From: Desulfarculus baarsii DSM 2075
GTDB taxonomy: Bacteria > Desulfobacterota > Desulfarculia > Desulfarculales > Desulfarculaceae
Direction of reading: 5' to 3'
Length of the DNA: 64,000 nt
Assembly (NCBI RefSeq): GCF_000143965.1
Contig: NC_014365.1
Coordinates: 1,205,501-1,269,500, forward strand
The notes under the pieces are model-generated. The model was not told the DNA's origin. It saw only the letters and a program-made list of their open reading frames with translations, and did no database searches. Made by a program: the position numbers and the translations under genes. Positions 1-7,979 of this stretch are shown piece after piece. Every line of letters starts with the position of its first letter. The stretch's first letter is position 1.

Positions 1-5
1 TTGGC

Positions 6-34
6 TTGACGCACAAGCCCTCGCCGCCTTGAAT
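6..34 (+). promoter_or_regulatory. Candidate sigma-70 promoter for DUF3842-cooT-metallohydrolase
   Basis: TTGACG at 6-11 and TTGAAT at 29-34 are 17 bp apart. The -35 is close to consensus; the -10 matches at four of six positions. It lies 45 bp before the DUF3842 start. The window edge hides what lies upstream, so an operon starting earlier is possible. Confidence 0.35.
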
Positions 35-78
35 GGCGGGCCAAACGGTTGTATTCTCCAACTTGAGACGGAGGAGTC

Positions 79-498
79 GTGCGCATCTGTGTCATAGACG
101 GCCAAGGCGGCGGCATCGGCAGCGTCATCATACGCCGGATCAAGGACGAATTCGGCGAAAATGTCGAGGTGCTGGCCCTGGGCACCAACGCCATCGCCAC
201 GGCCCAGATGATGAAAGCCAGGGCCAACCGCGGGGCCACCGGCGAAAACGCCATTATCGTCAGCATCCAGGAGGCGGACGTTGTCATCGGCCCGGTCAGC
301 ATCGTGTTGGCCAACGCCATGATGGGCGAGGTCTCTCCGGCCATCGCCCAGGCCGTGGCCACCTGCCGCGCCCGCAAGTTCCTCCTGCCGCTGACCCGCG
401 AAAACGTCGAGATCGTCAGCGTCAACCACGAACCGCTTCCCCACCAGGTCGATCAGATCATCCAGGTGGGGTTGAAGGAGATGATGAAAGATGTGTGA
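79..498 (+). CDS. DUF3842 family protein
   Basis: A 139-residue soluble protein that I recognise as DUF3842; no enzymatic function is known to me. The N-terminus has a strand followed by a glycine-rich loop (IDGQGGGIGS, residues 6-15), like a Rossmann-type nucleotide-binding loop. The start is the GTG at 79, preceded by GGAG. The stop overlaps the start of the next gene, a CooT-type nickel protein, so the two are almost surely translated together. That coupling is the main clue to a role in nickel handling or in regulating a nickel enzyme, and it is inference. There is no signal peptide or membrane segment. Confidence 0.75.
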   Translation: MRICVIDGQGGGIGSVIIRRIKDEFGENVEVLALGTNAIATAQMMKARANRGATGENAIIVSIQEADVVIGPVSIVLANAMMGEVSPAIAQAVATCRARKFLLPLTRENVEIVSVNHEPLPHQVDQIIQVGLKEMMKDV

Positions 499-685
499 AG
501 CCACCGCCTATATCGTCGATGCGGCCGGTGAGGAAAAGCTTCTGCTGGCCGATGTGGACGTCATCGAACCCGAGGATGGCGGCCAGGTCCGCCTGGTGTC
601 CATCTACGGCGAACAAAAAGTGATCAAGGGCCGGATCAAGTCCATGTCCCTGGTCAATCACCGCGTGGTTCTGGCCGAGGCCTGA
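491..685 (+). CDS. cooT: CooT family nickel-binding protein
   Basis: A small 64-residue protein beginning MCEA, the hallmark of CooT. In the studied CooT family the cysteine at position 2 binds Ni(II) at the dimer interface, and the protein is linked to carbon monoxide dehydrogenase maturation. Cys2 is the only cysteine here and is preserved. The body (residues 10-64) reads as a compact beta-rich SH3-like domain. The ATG overlaps the end of the DUF3842 gene by 8 bp, with a GGAG inside that gene as its ribosome binding site. No CODH or hydrogenase gene is in the window, so the client enzyme is unknown. Confidence 0.85.
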   Translation: MCEATAYIVDAAGEEKLLLADVDVIEPEDGGQVRLVSIYGEQKVIKGRIKSMSLVNHRVVLAEA

Positions 686-713
686 GACGCGCCGCACCAA
701 CAGGGAGGCTCCC

Positions 714-1358
714 ATGGCAGATCAAGCCGCCATCGAAAAAATCGTCGCGAACCTGCATTGGCTGGGGCACGATTGCTTCCGGCTGGACCGGCCGCAAGGG
801 CCAATCTACTGGGATCCCTATCGGATTGCCGGCGGCCCCACGGCTTCGCTGATCCTGATCACCCACGATCACTACGACCACTGCTCGCCCGAGGACGTAG
901 CCAAGATCCAGGGCCCCGAGACGGTCATCCTGGCCGAGGCCGACGCCGCCGAAAAACTCACCGGCAAGGTGGCCGCCATGGTCCCCGGCAAGACCGGCCG
1001 GGTCGGCGACGTGGACGTGGTCGCCGTGCCGGCCTACAATCTGGGCAAGGACTTCCACCCCAAAAACAACCTCTGGCTGGGCTACGTGATCAAGGTCGAC
1101 GGCGTGAGCATCTACCACGCCGGCGACAGCGACTATATCCCCGAGATGGACAAGCTCATCGTCGACATCGCGCTGCTGCCGGTCTCGGGCACGTATGTCA
1201 TGACCGCCGAGGAAGCGGCCCAGGCGGCCATGGCCATCGGGCCCAAGCTGGCCATTCCCATGCACTATGGCGCTATCGTCGGTGATGAAACCGATGCGCT
1301 GCGTTTCGCCAAGGAACTGGACGGCGTCATCCCCGTGCGGGTGCTGCCCAAGGAATAG
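714..1358 (+). CDS. Metallo-beta-lactamase fold metal-dependent hydrolase (UlaG-like)
   Basis: A 214-residue cytosolic MBL-fold hydrolase. The metal-binding signature HDHYDH starts near residue 50; a later GDSD (about residue 139) and the MHYG near residue 183 supply further ligands. The short length and missing accessory domains fit the L-ascorbate-6-phosphate lactonase-like / UPF0173 group, whose substrates are mostly unknown. An AGGGAGG ribosome binding site sits a few bases before the ATG. It follows cooT by 28 bp on the same strand and is probably cotranscribed with the nickel gene pair. The substrate cannot be named. Confidence 0.8.
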   Translation: MADQAAIEKIVANLHWLGHDCFRLDRPQGPIYWDPYRIAGGPTASLILITHDHYDHCSPEDVAKIQGPETVILAEADAAEKLTGKVAAMVPGKTGRVGDVDVVAVPAYNLGKDFHPKNNLWLGYVIKVDGVSIYHAGDSDYIPEMDKLIVDIALLPVSGTYVMTAEEAAQAAMAIGPKLAIPMHYGAIVGDETDALRFAKELDGVIPVRVLPKE

Positions 1359-1482
1359 GCATTGAGGCCACGCGAAGGCCTCGCTGGCGGGCCGGAACGG
1401 CCCGCCGCTCAAATCCCCGGCGCCGGCTCAACGCCACGCGGCCCGGCCGCGGCGGCCGCCCGCCACGAAAGCAAGGGGCCCC

Positions 1483-2346
1483 GTGAGCTGGTTTCTGTTG
1501 GCCCTGGGTTCGGCCCTGGGCATGGCCATCGCCGACTATTTCACCAAACGCCATCTTTCCGACCTACCCGTCAACCAGGCGGTGATGGCCCGTATTTTCG
1601 GGCTGCTGCCGGCGCCGGTGGTCATCTTGGCCGTCACGCCATGGCCGGCCGTCGGCGCTGATTTCGCCTGGCCGGTGCTGCTGGCCTTGCCCCTGGAGGT
1701 GGCCGCGCTATTTTTGTATCTGCGGGCCATGGCCATCGCGCCCCTGGGCCTGGTCCAGCCTTTTTTCGCCACCACGCCGCTGTTTGTGATGCTCACCGGC
1801 CTGCCGATCCTGGGCGAGCGGCCCACTTGGGCCGGCGCGGCCGGGGTGTTGGCCATGGCCGCCGGCGGCTACGTGGTCAACCTGCACCAGGTGCGCCACG
1901 GCTGGCTGGAGCCGATCAAGGCCATTGGCCGCCAGCGCGGCGTGTTGCTGGCCTTGGCGGCGGCGGCCATCTATTCGCTGACGGCGGTTTTGGGCAAGGC
2001 GGCCGTCAACGCCTCCAACCCTTGGTTCATGGCCGGGGTTTATCCGCTGCTGGTGGCCTTGGCCCTGGCCGCGGCGGCGCGGGCGCGGGGGCCCATCGGC
2101 TGGGCCTGGCTGCGGCGACCGTGGGGCCTGGCCGGGGTCAGTTGCGGCGTGGCGGTGATGATGGTCTGCCACTTCATGGCCATCGCCGTGGCCCCGGCGG
2201 CCTACATGCTGGCGGTCAAGCGGGGCGGCGCGATTTTGGCGGTGCTGTTGGGCGGGGTGTTGTTGGGCGAGGGCCACTTGGCCCAGCGCCTGGCGGCCTG
2301 CGCGTTGGTGGTGGCCGGCGGCGCGCTGATCGTCGCCTTTGGTTGA
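1483..2346 (+). CDS. EamA/DMT family transporter
   Basis: A 287-residue, very hydrophobic inner-membrane protein with about ten predicted helices arranged as two EamA repeats (roughly residues 1-135 and 150-287), the usual drug/metabolite transporter layout. The C-terminal half contains APAAYMLAVKR, typical of the second EamA repeat. The start is GTG, with AAGGGG a few bases upstream. A 124-bp gap separates it from the preceding hydrolase and its stop faces the K+ channel gene. The substrate is unknown; DMT members export amino acids, metabolites or drugs. Confidence 0.8.
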   Translation: MSWFLLALGSALGMAIADYFTKRHLSDLPVNQAVMARIFGLLPAPVVILAVTPWPAVGADFAWPVLLALPLEVAALFLYLRAMAIAPLGLVQPFFATTPLFVMLTGLPILGERPTWAGAAGVLAMAAGGYVVNLHQVRHGWLEPIKAIGRQRGVLLALAAAAIYSLTAVLGKAAVNASNPWFMAGVYPLLVALALAAAARARGPIGWAWLRRPWGLAGVSCGVAVMMVCHFMAIAVAPAAYMLAVKRGGAILAVLLGGVLLGEGHLAQRLAACALVVAGGALIVAFG

Positions 2347-2358
2347 GGCGGCCGGCCT

Positions 2359-3393
2359 TCAGTCCTCCACGGCGTCGGCCATCTGGCCCAGCCTGTTCAT
2401 CGATTGGCGGGGGCCCATGGTCACCAGGGTGTCGCCAACCTCGACGACGGTGCTGGCCGGCGGGTTGAAGACCATGCCGCCGCCGGGCTTTTTGATGGCC
2501 AGGACGATGACGTCGAGGTTTTTGCGGATGCCCGAATCCATCAGCGTCACGCCGACCAGCTCGGCCTTGGGCCCGACGGTCAGTTCTTCCATGCGCAGCG
2601 CCATGTCCGATGTGTGAAAGGTCAGGTCGACGAAGTCGGCCACCGTCGGCCGGATGACCATCTGGGCGATGCGCCGCGCCCCGATGAAATAGGGCGAGAC
2701 GACTTTGTCGGCCCCGGCCCGCTTGAGTTTCAGTTCGCTGCCCGGCTCGGTGGCCCGGGCGATGACCATCAGGTTGGGGTTCATGCCCTTGGCCGTCAGG
2801 GTGATGAAGACGTTGTCGGCGTCGGAGCTGACCGAGGCCACCAGGCCCCGCGCCCGGTCGATGCCGGCGGCCATGAGGCATTCGTCCTCGGTGGCCGAGC
2901 CGAAAATGAATTCCTGGTTGGCCTCGGTCAGGCGATCCCTGATCCTATCGCTACTGTCGACGATGACCGTCTTGACGCCGTTTTCGCGCAGCATCTGCGC
3001 CACTTGCGAACCGATGCGGCCGTAGCCGCAGACGATGAAGTGGCCGCGCATGGACCGGATGTGCTTTTGCACGCTTCGCCTCCCCAAGGCCTCGCGGATT
3101 TTGCCCTCGACCACCATCTGGGTCATGGTCGTCATCAGATACAGGATTATGCCCACGCCCACCAGCAGCAAGACCATGGTGAAGGTGCGGCCTTCGGGGC
3201 TGAGGGGGCGCACCTCGCCAAAGCCGACGGTGGTGACGGTGATGATGGTCATGTAGAGGGAGTCGAAAAGATCCCAGCCCTCGAGCCAATAGTAGCCCAG
3301 CGTGCCGCCGGCCAGCACGGCCAACGAGAGGGTGATGCCGATGAGGAGGCGCGTCTGCACTAAAAACCCGCCCACCGGGTGGCCGTGGCTCAT
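2359..3393 (-). CDS. Potassium channel protein with RCK (TrkA-N/TrkA-C) domains
   Basis: A 344-residue MthK-like K+ channel. Residues 14-36 and 72-92 are two transmembrane helices flanking a pore loop with the selectivity filter TTVGFGE (54-60). An RCK_N Rossmann domain starts at GHFIVCGYGRIG (about 117-128), and an RCK_C domain occupies the last 85 residues. Channels of this kind form gated tetramers in the inner membrane and respond to Ca2+ or nucleotides. Its ATG overlaps the stop of the upstream zinc-ribbon gene by four bases (ATGA), so the two are translationally coupled. It ends the hpt operon and faces the DMT transporter. Confidence 0.9.
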   Translation of the reverse strand: MSHGHPVGGFLVQTRLLIGITLSLAVLAGGTLGYYWLEGWDLFDSLYMTIITVTTVGFGEVRPLSPEGRTFTMVLLLVGVGIILYLMTTMTQMVVEGKIREALGRRSVQKHIRSMRGHFIVCGYGRIGSQVAQMLRENGVKTVIVDSSDRIRDRLTEANQEFIFGSATEDECLMAAGIDRARGLVASVSSDADNVFITLTAKGMNPNLMVIARATEPGSELKLKRAGADKVVSPYFIGARRIAQMVIRPTVADFVDLTFHTSDMALRMEELTVGPKAELVGVTLMDSGIRKNLDVIVLAIKKPGGGMVFNPPASTVVEVGDTLVTMGPRQSMNRLGQMADAVED

Positions 3394-4235
3394 TGCACTG
3401 GTTTGGTCGAGACCACTTCGGTCATGTACTCCGAGAGGTTGCTGGGCAGGTTGGCGAAGACGATCATGAACGGAACCGAGGCGTTGGGGGCGACCACGTG
3501 CTTGACGCCATCTTCGCCCACGGGCGAGGACAGTCGCCGGGCGATGTCCTGGATGGTCATATCGCGCAGTTGCTCCTGGGTCAGGGTTTGGCCGGCGTAG
3601 CTGGTGGCGGCCACGACCTTTTCGCCCTTGTCGTTGAGAAGGATAGCCCGCACCAGGATTTCGGCGCGGGTTTCGTCGCCGGCGTTGTCAACCCGCCCGC
3701 TGATGACGAAGATCTGGTTGGCGTGCTGATTGATGCGGTAGGAGCCGCGCACCTGGCTGAGGGCCATGTTGGCCGTGCCGGTGGGGTCGTTGTTTTTCTG
3801 GATGGCGCTTTCGGCCGGCGTGCCCATGAGCTGGCCCAGATAAGGCACCTGGGCCAGGCGCGAGACGATCTCGCCGCCCATGCCCATGCGGCCGAGGGTG
3901 ATCACACCGCCCACGGCCAGCAAGGCCACGATCAGGATGGCGGCGAAGAGCCAGAAGAAAATCTTGAAGGCCTTGCCGCGGCCACTGCCTTCGGCCGCGG
4001 GCCGGGCGTCCAGGTCCAGATCCAGGTCGTCGTCCATGTCGGCGTCGTCGGATGTGAAGAGGTCGGCGTCCAGTTCGGATGGATCGTCGGCCGCCTCGTC
4101 GGGCCGTGGCGCGCCCGGCGCGAAGACCTGGAAGACCTCGTCGCACTTGCTGCAGCGGACCCAAGCGCCCTCGGGCGGAATCTTGGATTCGTCAAGGTTG
4201 AACTTGGCTTGGCACTTCGGGCAAGTGACGATCAC
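3390..4235 (-). CDS. Zinc-ribbon (MJ0042-type) membrane protein with DUF3426 domain
   Basis: I place the start at the GTG at 4235 (AGGGG lies just upstream), giving 281 residues; the open frame extends further but that part overlaps hpt. The N-terminus is a zinc ribbon with CPKC and CSKC pairs (Cys5, Cys8, Cys28, Cys31), as in the MJ0042 family. A very acidic low-complexity linker follows (about 45-78), then one membrane helix (about 91-113) and a C-terminal DUF3426 domain predicted to lie outside the cytoplasm. The family is common in Deltaproteobacteria and has no established role. It sits between hpt (11 bp away) and the K+ channel (4-bp overlap). Confidence 0.8.
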   Translation of the reverse strand: MIVTCPKCQAKFNLDESKIPPEGAWVRCSKCDEVFQVFAPGAPRPDEAADDPSELDADLFTSDDADMDDDLDLDLDARPAAEGSGRGKAFKIFFWLFAAILIVALLAVGGVITLGRMGMGGEIVSRLAQVPYLGQLMGTPAESAIQKNNDPTGTANMALSQVRGSYRINQHANQIFVISGRVDNAGDETRAEILVRAILLNDKGEKVVAATSYAGQTLTQEQLRDMTIQDIARRLSSPVGEDGVKHVVAPNASVPFMIVFANLPSNLSEYMTEVVSTKPVQ

Positions 4236-4246
4236 GGCTTCAACCC

Positions 4247-4798
4247 CTACTTGCGGTCGCTTGGCTCGAATCTGACCTCGAACACGCCGGCCAGGTTGCG
4301 ATATTTTTCGTTGTAGTCCAAGCCGTAGCCCACCAGGAAGCCCTCGGGCACGTGGAAGCCGACGTAGTCGATCTCCACCGGGGTCTGCCGGCGTTCGGGC
4401 TTGTCGATGAAGGCGCAGACCTTGATCCGCTTGGGCCCCAACTGGGCCAGGTGGTCGATCAACCAGCGCATGGTCAGGCCCGTGTCGACGATGTCCTCGA
4501 CGATGATCACCGTGCGGCCTTTGAGCTCCACCTCGGGCGATTTTACCATGTGCACGCGGCCAGAGCTTTCGATGCCCGCGCCATAGGAGGCCAGGCGCAC
4601 GAAATCGATGTCGGCGTCGAGGTCGAGCTGGCGGGCCAGGTCGGTAAAAAACATGAAGCAACCCTTGAGCACGCCCAAGAGCACCGGTCGCTCGTCACCC
4701 AGGTCAGCCTTGAGGCTGTCGGCCAACTGGCCCACGCGGGCGCGGATTTGTTCCGGGCTGATCACCGGGTGCAGCGTGATGTTGTTCGAAAGCGTCAT
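4247..4798 (-). CDS. hpt: Hypoxanthine phosphoribosyltransferase
   Basis: A 183-residue purine-salvage enzyme that transfers phosphoribose from PRPP to hypoxanthine (and often guanine). The PRPP-binding signature VIIVEDIVDTGLT and the upstream LKGCFMFFTDL flexible-loop region are intact, and the length is normal for bacterial Hpt. It is the first gene of a minus-strand operon with the zinc-ribbon protein and the K+ channel. Upstream lies about 300 bp without a gene, containing an imperfect tandem repeat. Confidence 0.92.
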   Translation of the reverse strand: MTLSNNITLHPVISPEQIRARVGQLADSLKADLGDERPVLLGVLKGCFMFFTDLARQLDLDADIDFVRLASYGAGIESSGRVHMVKSPEVELKGRTVIIVEDIVDTGLTMRWLIDHLAQLGPKRIKVCAFIDKPERRQTPVEIDYVGFHVPEGFLVGYGLDYNEKYRNLAGVFEVRFEPSDRK

Positions 4799-4862
4799 TC
4801 AACCCGTCCGCTTGCCAGCCTCGTCAATGACCGGAAACCCACCGCGGTGGCCGGCCAGTTTA

Positions 4863-5030
4863 CTCGCCGTCAATGGTCCAGCATCTTCAGCCCGCCGTCC
4901 GCCTTCACGAGCATCCAGGCCATAGGGCTATCCGGCCGCCCCCTCGCCGTCAACGGCCCATAGAGCTCCTTCAGCCCGCCGACCGTCTTCACGAGCATCC
5001 AGGCCCTTTGCGGCCACCTCGCCCTTCACG
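4863..5030. repeat. Imperfect tandem repeat, period about 80 bp, in the hpt-sdhE gap
   Basis: Two copies start with ctcgccgtca at 4863 and 4943, and a partial third (ctcgcccttca) starts at 5018. The shared core cttcacgagcatccaggc occurs at 4903 and 4987. The core spacing is 84 bp (28 codons); a 4-base indel explains the 80-bp offset of the copy starts. On the minus strand one frame reads AWMLVK..GGLK twice and stops after LDH, so this may be the remnant of a repeat-coding gene or a 42-codon ORF (ATG within the first core). The rest of the 4799-5101 gap shows no gene. Confidence 0.6.
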
Positions 5031-5101
5031 GCAATAACCGCCTGGATTCAATGGCCATTCCACTACACGATAGACCAGGGGCGGGCATATGTCAAACAGA
5101 T

Positions 5102-5365
5102 TCAGCGTCGTAGCGCCGCTGCCCGGATGCGCGCCACCAGCGTCGGCTCCACGCCCGGCGGCGGAGGGGCAGCCTGGCTGATCACCGCCCAGAGGTCCAG
5201 ATCCTCCAGTCGGGCCAGGGTTTCGAGCTGATCGAGCTCGTTTTCGTTCAGACCGGCCAGTTCGCGTTCCAGAAAGGGTCGCATGGCCAGTTCGACCTCC
5301 AGAAAGCCGCGGCGGCCGGCCGCCATGCGCAGGCGTTTACGGCGCGGCTCCATTTCGTCGCTCAT
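5102..5365 (-). CDS. sdhE: Succinate dehydrogenase assembly factor SdhE (FAD assembly factor)
   Basis: An 87-residue protein starting at the ATG at 5365 (GGAG upstream); the in-frame extension upstream runs through a terminator and is not coding. Residues 19-23, RGFLE, match the RGxxE motif that SdhE uses to help attach FAD covalently to SdhA. The fold is a small helical bundle with conserved acidic stretches around ENELDQLE. It is the last gene of the sdh cluster. An intrinsic-terminator-like hairpin lies immediately before its ribosome binding site, so its expression may be reduced relative to sdhB. Confidence 0.85.
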   Translation of the reverse strand: MSDEMEPRRKRLRMAAGRRGFLEVELAMRPFLERELAGLNENELDQLETLARLEDLDLWAVISQAAPPPPGVEPTLVARIRAAALRR

Positions 5366-5374
5366 CGAGGCTCC

Positions 5375-5408
5375 AAAAGAGAAAGCCCCGCCCCGGTCAG
5401 GGCGGGGC
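5375..5408 (-). terminator. Intrinsic terminator between sdhB and sdhE
   Basis: On the minus strand a perfect 9-bp GC stem (arms at 5400-5408 and 5385-5393, 6-base loop) is followed by TTTCTCTTTT. It ends the sdhB message and lies 10 bp before the sdhE start, so it may act as a partial terminator or attenuator. Confidence 0.7.
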
Positions 5409-5430
5409 CGCGCGGGGCTGATTGTGGTTC

Positions 5431-5471
5431 GAGGCTGCTGCACGGGGCAGGATGCCCCGTGCAGCAGCCTC
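5431..5471. repeat. Perfect 19-bp inverted repeat downstream of sdhB
   Basis: Arms 5431-5449 and 5453-5471 are exact reverse complements (GAGGCTGCTGCACGGGGCA) around a 3-base loop. It starts just after the sdhB stop. No T-run follows, so it is more likely a 3'-end stabilising hairpin or protein site than a terminator by itself. Confidence 0.85.
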
Positions 5472-5474
5472 GGT

Positions 5475-6185
5475 TCAGAAGCGACGTTGCACCAAGAGTT
5501 TTTTCAGCGTGGCGATGGCCTGGGTCGGGTTGAGTGACTTGGGGCAGGCCTCGACGCAGTTGAGGATGGTGTGGCAACGCCAGACGCCGATGCGGTCTTC
5601 GAGCATGTCCAGGCGCTCGTCGGCCCCGTCGTCGCGGGAGTCCTCGACGAAGCGGGCGACGTTGAGCATGGCGCTGGGGCCCAGATATTCTGGGTTGGCC
5701 CAATAGGATGGGCACGAGGAACTGCAACAGGCGCAGAGGATGCATTCGTAGAGGCCGTCGAGCTTCTTGCGCTGGGCCGGCGATTGCAGCCGCTCGCGGT
5801 GGGGCGGCGGCGTCTTGCTGATGAGGTATGGCTTGACGGTGAAGTATTTGTTGAAGAAATCGTCCAGGTCGACCACCAGGTCCTTGACCAGCGGCAGGCT
5901 GGGCAGGGGCTGGATGACCAGGCGGCCTTTTTTGACCACCTCGGTGATGTGGGTCACGCAGGTGAGCATGTTGACGCCGTTGACGTTGACGCCATCGGAG
6001 CCGCAGACGCCCTCGCGGCAAGAGCGGCGATAGGCCAAGGTGCCGTCCTGCTCCCAGCGGATCTGGTTGAGCCCGTCGAGGATCATCATGCCCGGCCGCC
6101 GGATTTCCACGTCGAAGTCCTGGTAGTGGGGCTTTTTGTCCTTTTCGGGGTCGTAACGCAGAATGCTGAAGACTATCTTTTCCAT
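5475..6185 (-). CDS. sdhB: Succinate dehydrogenase iron-sulfur subunit
   Basis: A 236-residue electron-transfer subunit. The N-terminal ferredoxin domain has CREGVCGSD at residues 56-64 with Cys76 further on. The Asp at the third ligand position also occurs in E. coli SdhB, whereas FrdB usually has Cys. The C-terminal domain carries CILCACCSSSCP and a later CVEACPK for the [4Fe-4S] and [3Fe-4S] clusters. It passes electrons between the SdhA flavin and quinone at the SdhCD anchor. It lies 13 bp after sdhA. Confidence 0.93.
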   Translation of the reverse strand: MEKIVFSILRYDPEKDKKPHYQDFDVEIRRPGMMILDGLNQIRWEQDGTLAYRRSCREGVCGSDGVNVNGVNMLTCVTHITEVVKKGRLVIQPLPSLPLVKDLVVDLDDFFNKYFTVKPYLISKTPPPHRERLQSPAQRKKLDGLYECILCACCSSSCPSYWANPEYLGPSAMLNVARFVEDSRDDGADERLDMLEDRIGVWRCHTILNCVEACPKSLNPTQAIATLKKLLVQRRF

Positions 6186-6198
6186 CTTGACGCCCCCT

Positions 6199-7977
6199 TT
6201 AATATTTCCGCTCGGCCAGATCGATGGTCGGCACGCTCAGCGGCTGCATGCGCACGGGCTTGTACTCCAGGCGCGCCTGGCCGTCGGGCTCCAGCAGGGC
6301 CAGGGTGTGCTTGTGCCAGTTGGCGTCGTCGCGCTGGGGATAGTCGTCGCGGTAGTGGCCGCCGCGGCTTTCCTGGCGGGCCAGGGCCCCCTGGCAGATG
6401 GCCTGGCAGACGTCGAGCATGTGGCCCAGCTCCAGGGCCTCGATGAGGTCGAGGTTGTAGGCCGCGCCCTTGTCGGCCACGCCCACCTTGGCGTAGGCCG
6501 CGCGGTGGGCGGCCAGTTTGCCGCGCAGTTGCTCCAGGTCGTCGGCGGTGCGAAAGACGCCGCAGTGGCGCTCCATGTCGTCGCGCAGTTGCTCCATCAG
6601 CGGGCCCAGGCGCACGCCGCCGCCGCCGTTGACCAGGCGCTCGACTTCGGCCAGGCCTTGCTTGCCGGCGTTTTCGGGCAGATCGGGCCAGGTTTCGTTT
6701 TGCTGGGCGTATTGGGCCATGCGCCGGCCGCCCTCGCGGCCAAAGACCATCAGGTCCAGCAAGGAGTTGGTGCCCAGGCGGTTGGCCCCGTGCACGCTGG
6801 CGCAGGCCGCCTCGCCGGCGGCGTAGAAGCCGGGCACGACGGTCTCGGGGCCGTCCGCGCCGGGGACGACCACCTCGGCCCGGCGGTTGGTGGGGATGCC
6901 GCCCATGGAATAATGGGCCGTGGGCACCACGGGGATGGGCTCCTTGGTGCAATCGACGCCGGCGAAGACCTTGGTCAGCTCCCAGATGCCCGGCAGGCGC
7001 TCCATGATCGTTTCGGCGCCGATGTGGTGGATCTGCAACAGCACGTGGTCTTTCTTGGGGCCGCAGCCCCGGCCGCCGCGCAGCTCCTCGGCGATGCCCC
7101 GGCTGACCACGTCGCGGCAGGCCAGGTCTTTTTCGTGGGGCGCGCAGGTCTCCATGAAGCGCTGGCCCAGGGCGTTGAGCAAAAAGCCGCCCTCGCCGCG
7201 CACGCCCTCGGTGATCAGGTTGCCCGCGCCCAGGATGCCCGTGGGATGGAATTGCAGGAACTCCATGTCTTGCACGGCCAGGCCGGCCCGCAGGGCCAGG
7301 GACGCGCCGTCGCCGGAGCAGATGTGGGCGTTGCTGGTGGTGGTGAAGACCCGGGCGTAACCGCCGGTGGCAAATAGCGTGGCCTTGGCGTGGAACAGAT
7401 GGAAGCCGCCCTTGATCATGTCCCAACAGAGCGCGCCGCAGACATGGCCCTGGTTGGTTATAAGCTGCAACATGTAGTATTCGTTATAGAATTTCACGCC
7501 GCAACGCAGGCATTCCTCAAAGAGCGTGTGCAGCATGGCGTGCCCCGTGCGGTCGGCGGCGGCGCAGGAGCGATGCACGGCGGCCGTGCCATACTTGGAC
7601 GTGTGGCCGCCAAAGGCCCGCTGATAAATGCGGCCGTCGTCCATGCGCGAAAAGGGCAGGCCCATGTGCTCCAACTCGATGACCACGCTGGGCGCCTCGC
7701 GGCACATGAACTCGATGGCGTCCTGGTCGCCCAGCCAGTCCGAGCCCTTGACGGTGTCGAACATGTGATAATGCCACGAGTCTTGCTCGACGTTGCCCAG
7801 GCTGGCCCCGATGCCGCCCTGGGCGCTGACGGTGTGGCTGCGCGTGGGGAAGACTTGCGTGATGACGGCGGTGTCGACCTGTTTGCCGGCTTCCAGGGCC
7901 GCCCGCAGGCCCGCGCCGCCGGCGCCCGCCACCAGGGCGTCCACGCGGTGGACGATGATGTCGCTTTTGATGGCCAT
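6199..7977 (-). CDS. sdhA: Succinate dehydrogenase flavoprotein subunit
   Basis: A 592-residue catalytic subunit. An FAD-binding glycine motif (VAGAGGAGLRA, about 16-26) is followed by RSHTVSAQGG, in which His48 is the expected covalent FAD attachment site. Downstream motifs include HPTGI and the C-terminal capping and helical domains. It oxidises succinate to fumarate on the cytoplasmic face, or the reverse. The length is close to E. coli SdhA. The ATG at 7977 has GGAG upstream, and the gene follows sdhD within 3 bp. SdhE, encoded downstream, probably assists its flavinylation. Confidence 0.95.
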   Translation of the reverse strand: MAIKSDIIVHRVDALVAGAGGAGLRAALEAGKQVDTAVITQVFPTRSHTVSAQGGIGASLGNVEQDSWHYHMFDTVKGSDWLGDQDAIEFMCREAPSVVIELEHMGLPFSRMDDGRIYQRAFGGHTSKYGTAAVHRSCAAADRTGHAMLHTLFEECLRCGVKFYNEYYMLQLITNQGHVCGALCWDMIKGGFHLFHAKATLFATGGYARVFTTTSNAHICSGDGASLALRAGLAVQDMEFLQFHPTGILGAGNLITEGVRGEGGFLLNALGQRFMETCAPHEKDLACRDVVSRGIAEELRGGRGCGPKKDHVLLQIHHIGAETIMERLPGIWELTKVFAGVDCTKEPIPVVPTAHYSMGGIPTNRRAEVVVPGADGPETVVPGFYAAGEAACASVHGANRLGTNSLLDLMVFGREGGRRMAQYAQQNETWPDLPENAGKQGLAEVERLVNGGGGVRLGPLMEQLRDDMERHCGVFRTADDLEQLRGKLAAHRAAYAKVGVADKGAAYNLDLIEALELGHMLDVCQAICQGALARQESRGGHYRDDYPQRDDANWHKHTLALLEPDGQARLEYKPVRMQPLSVPTIDLAERKY

Positions 7978-7979
7978 GG

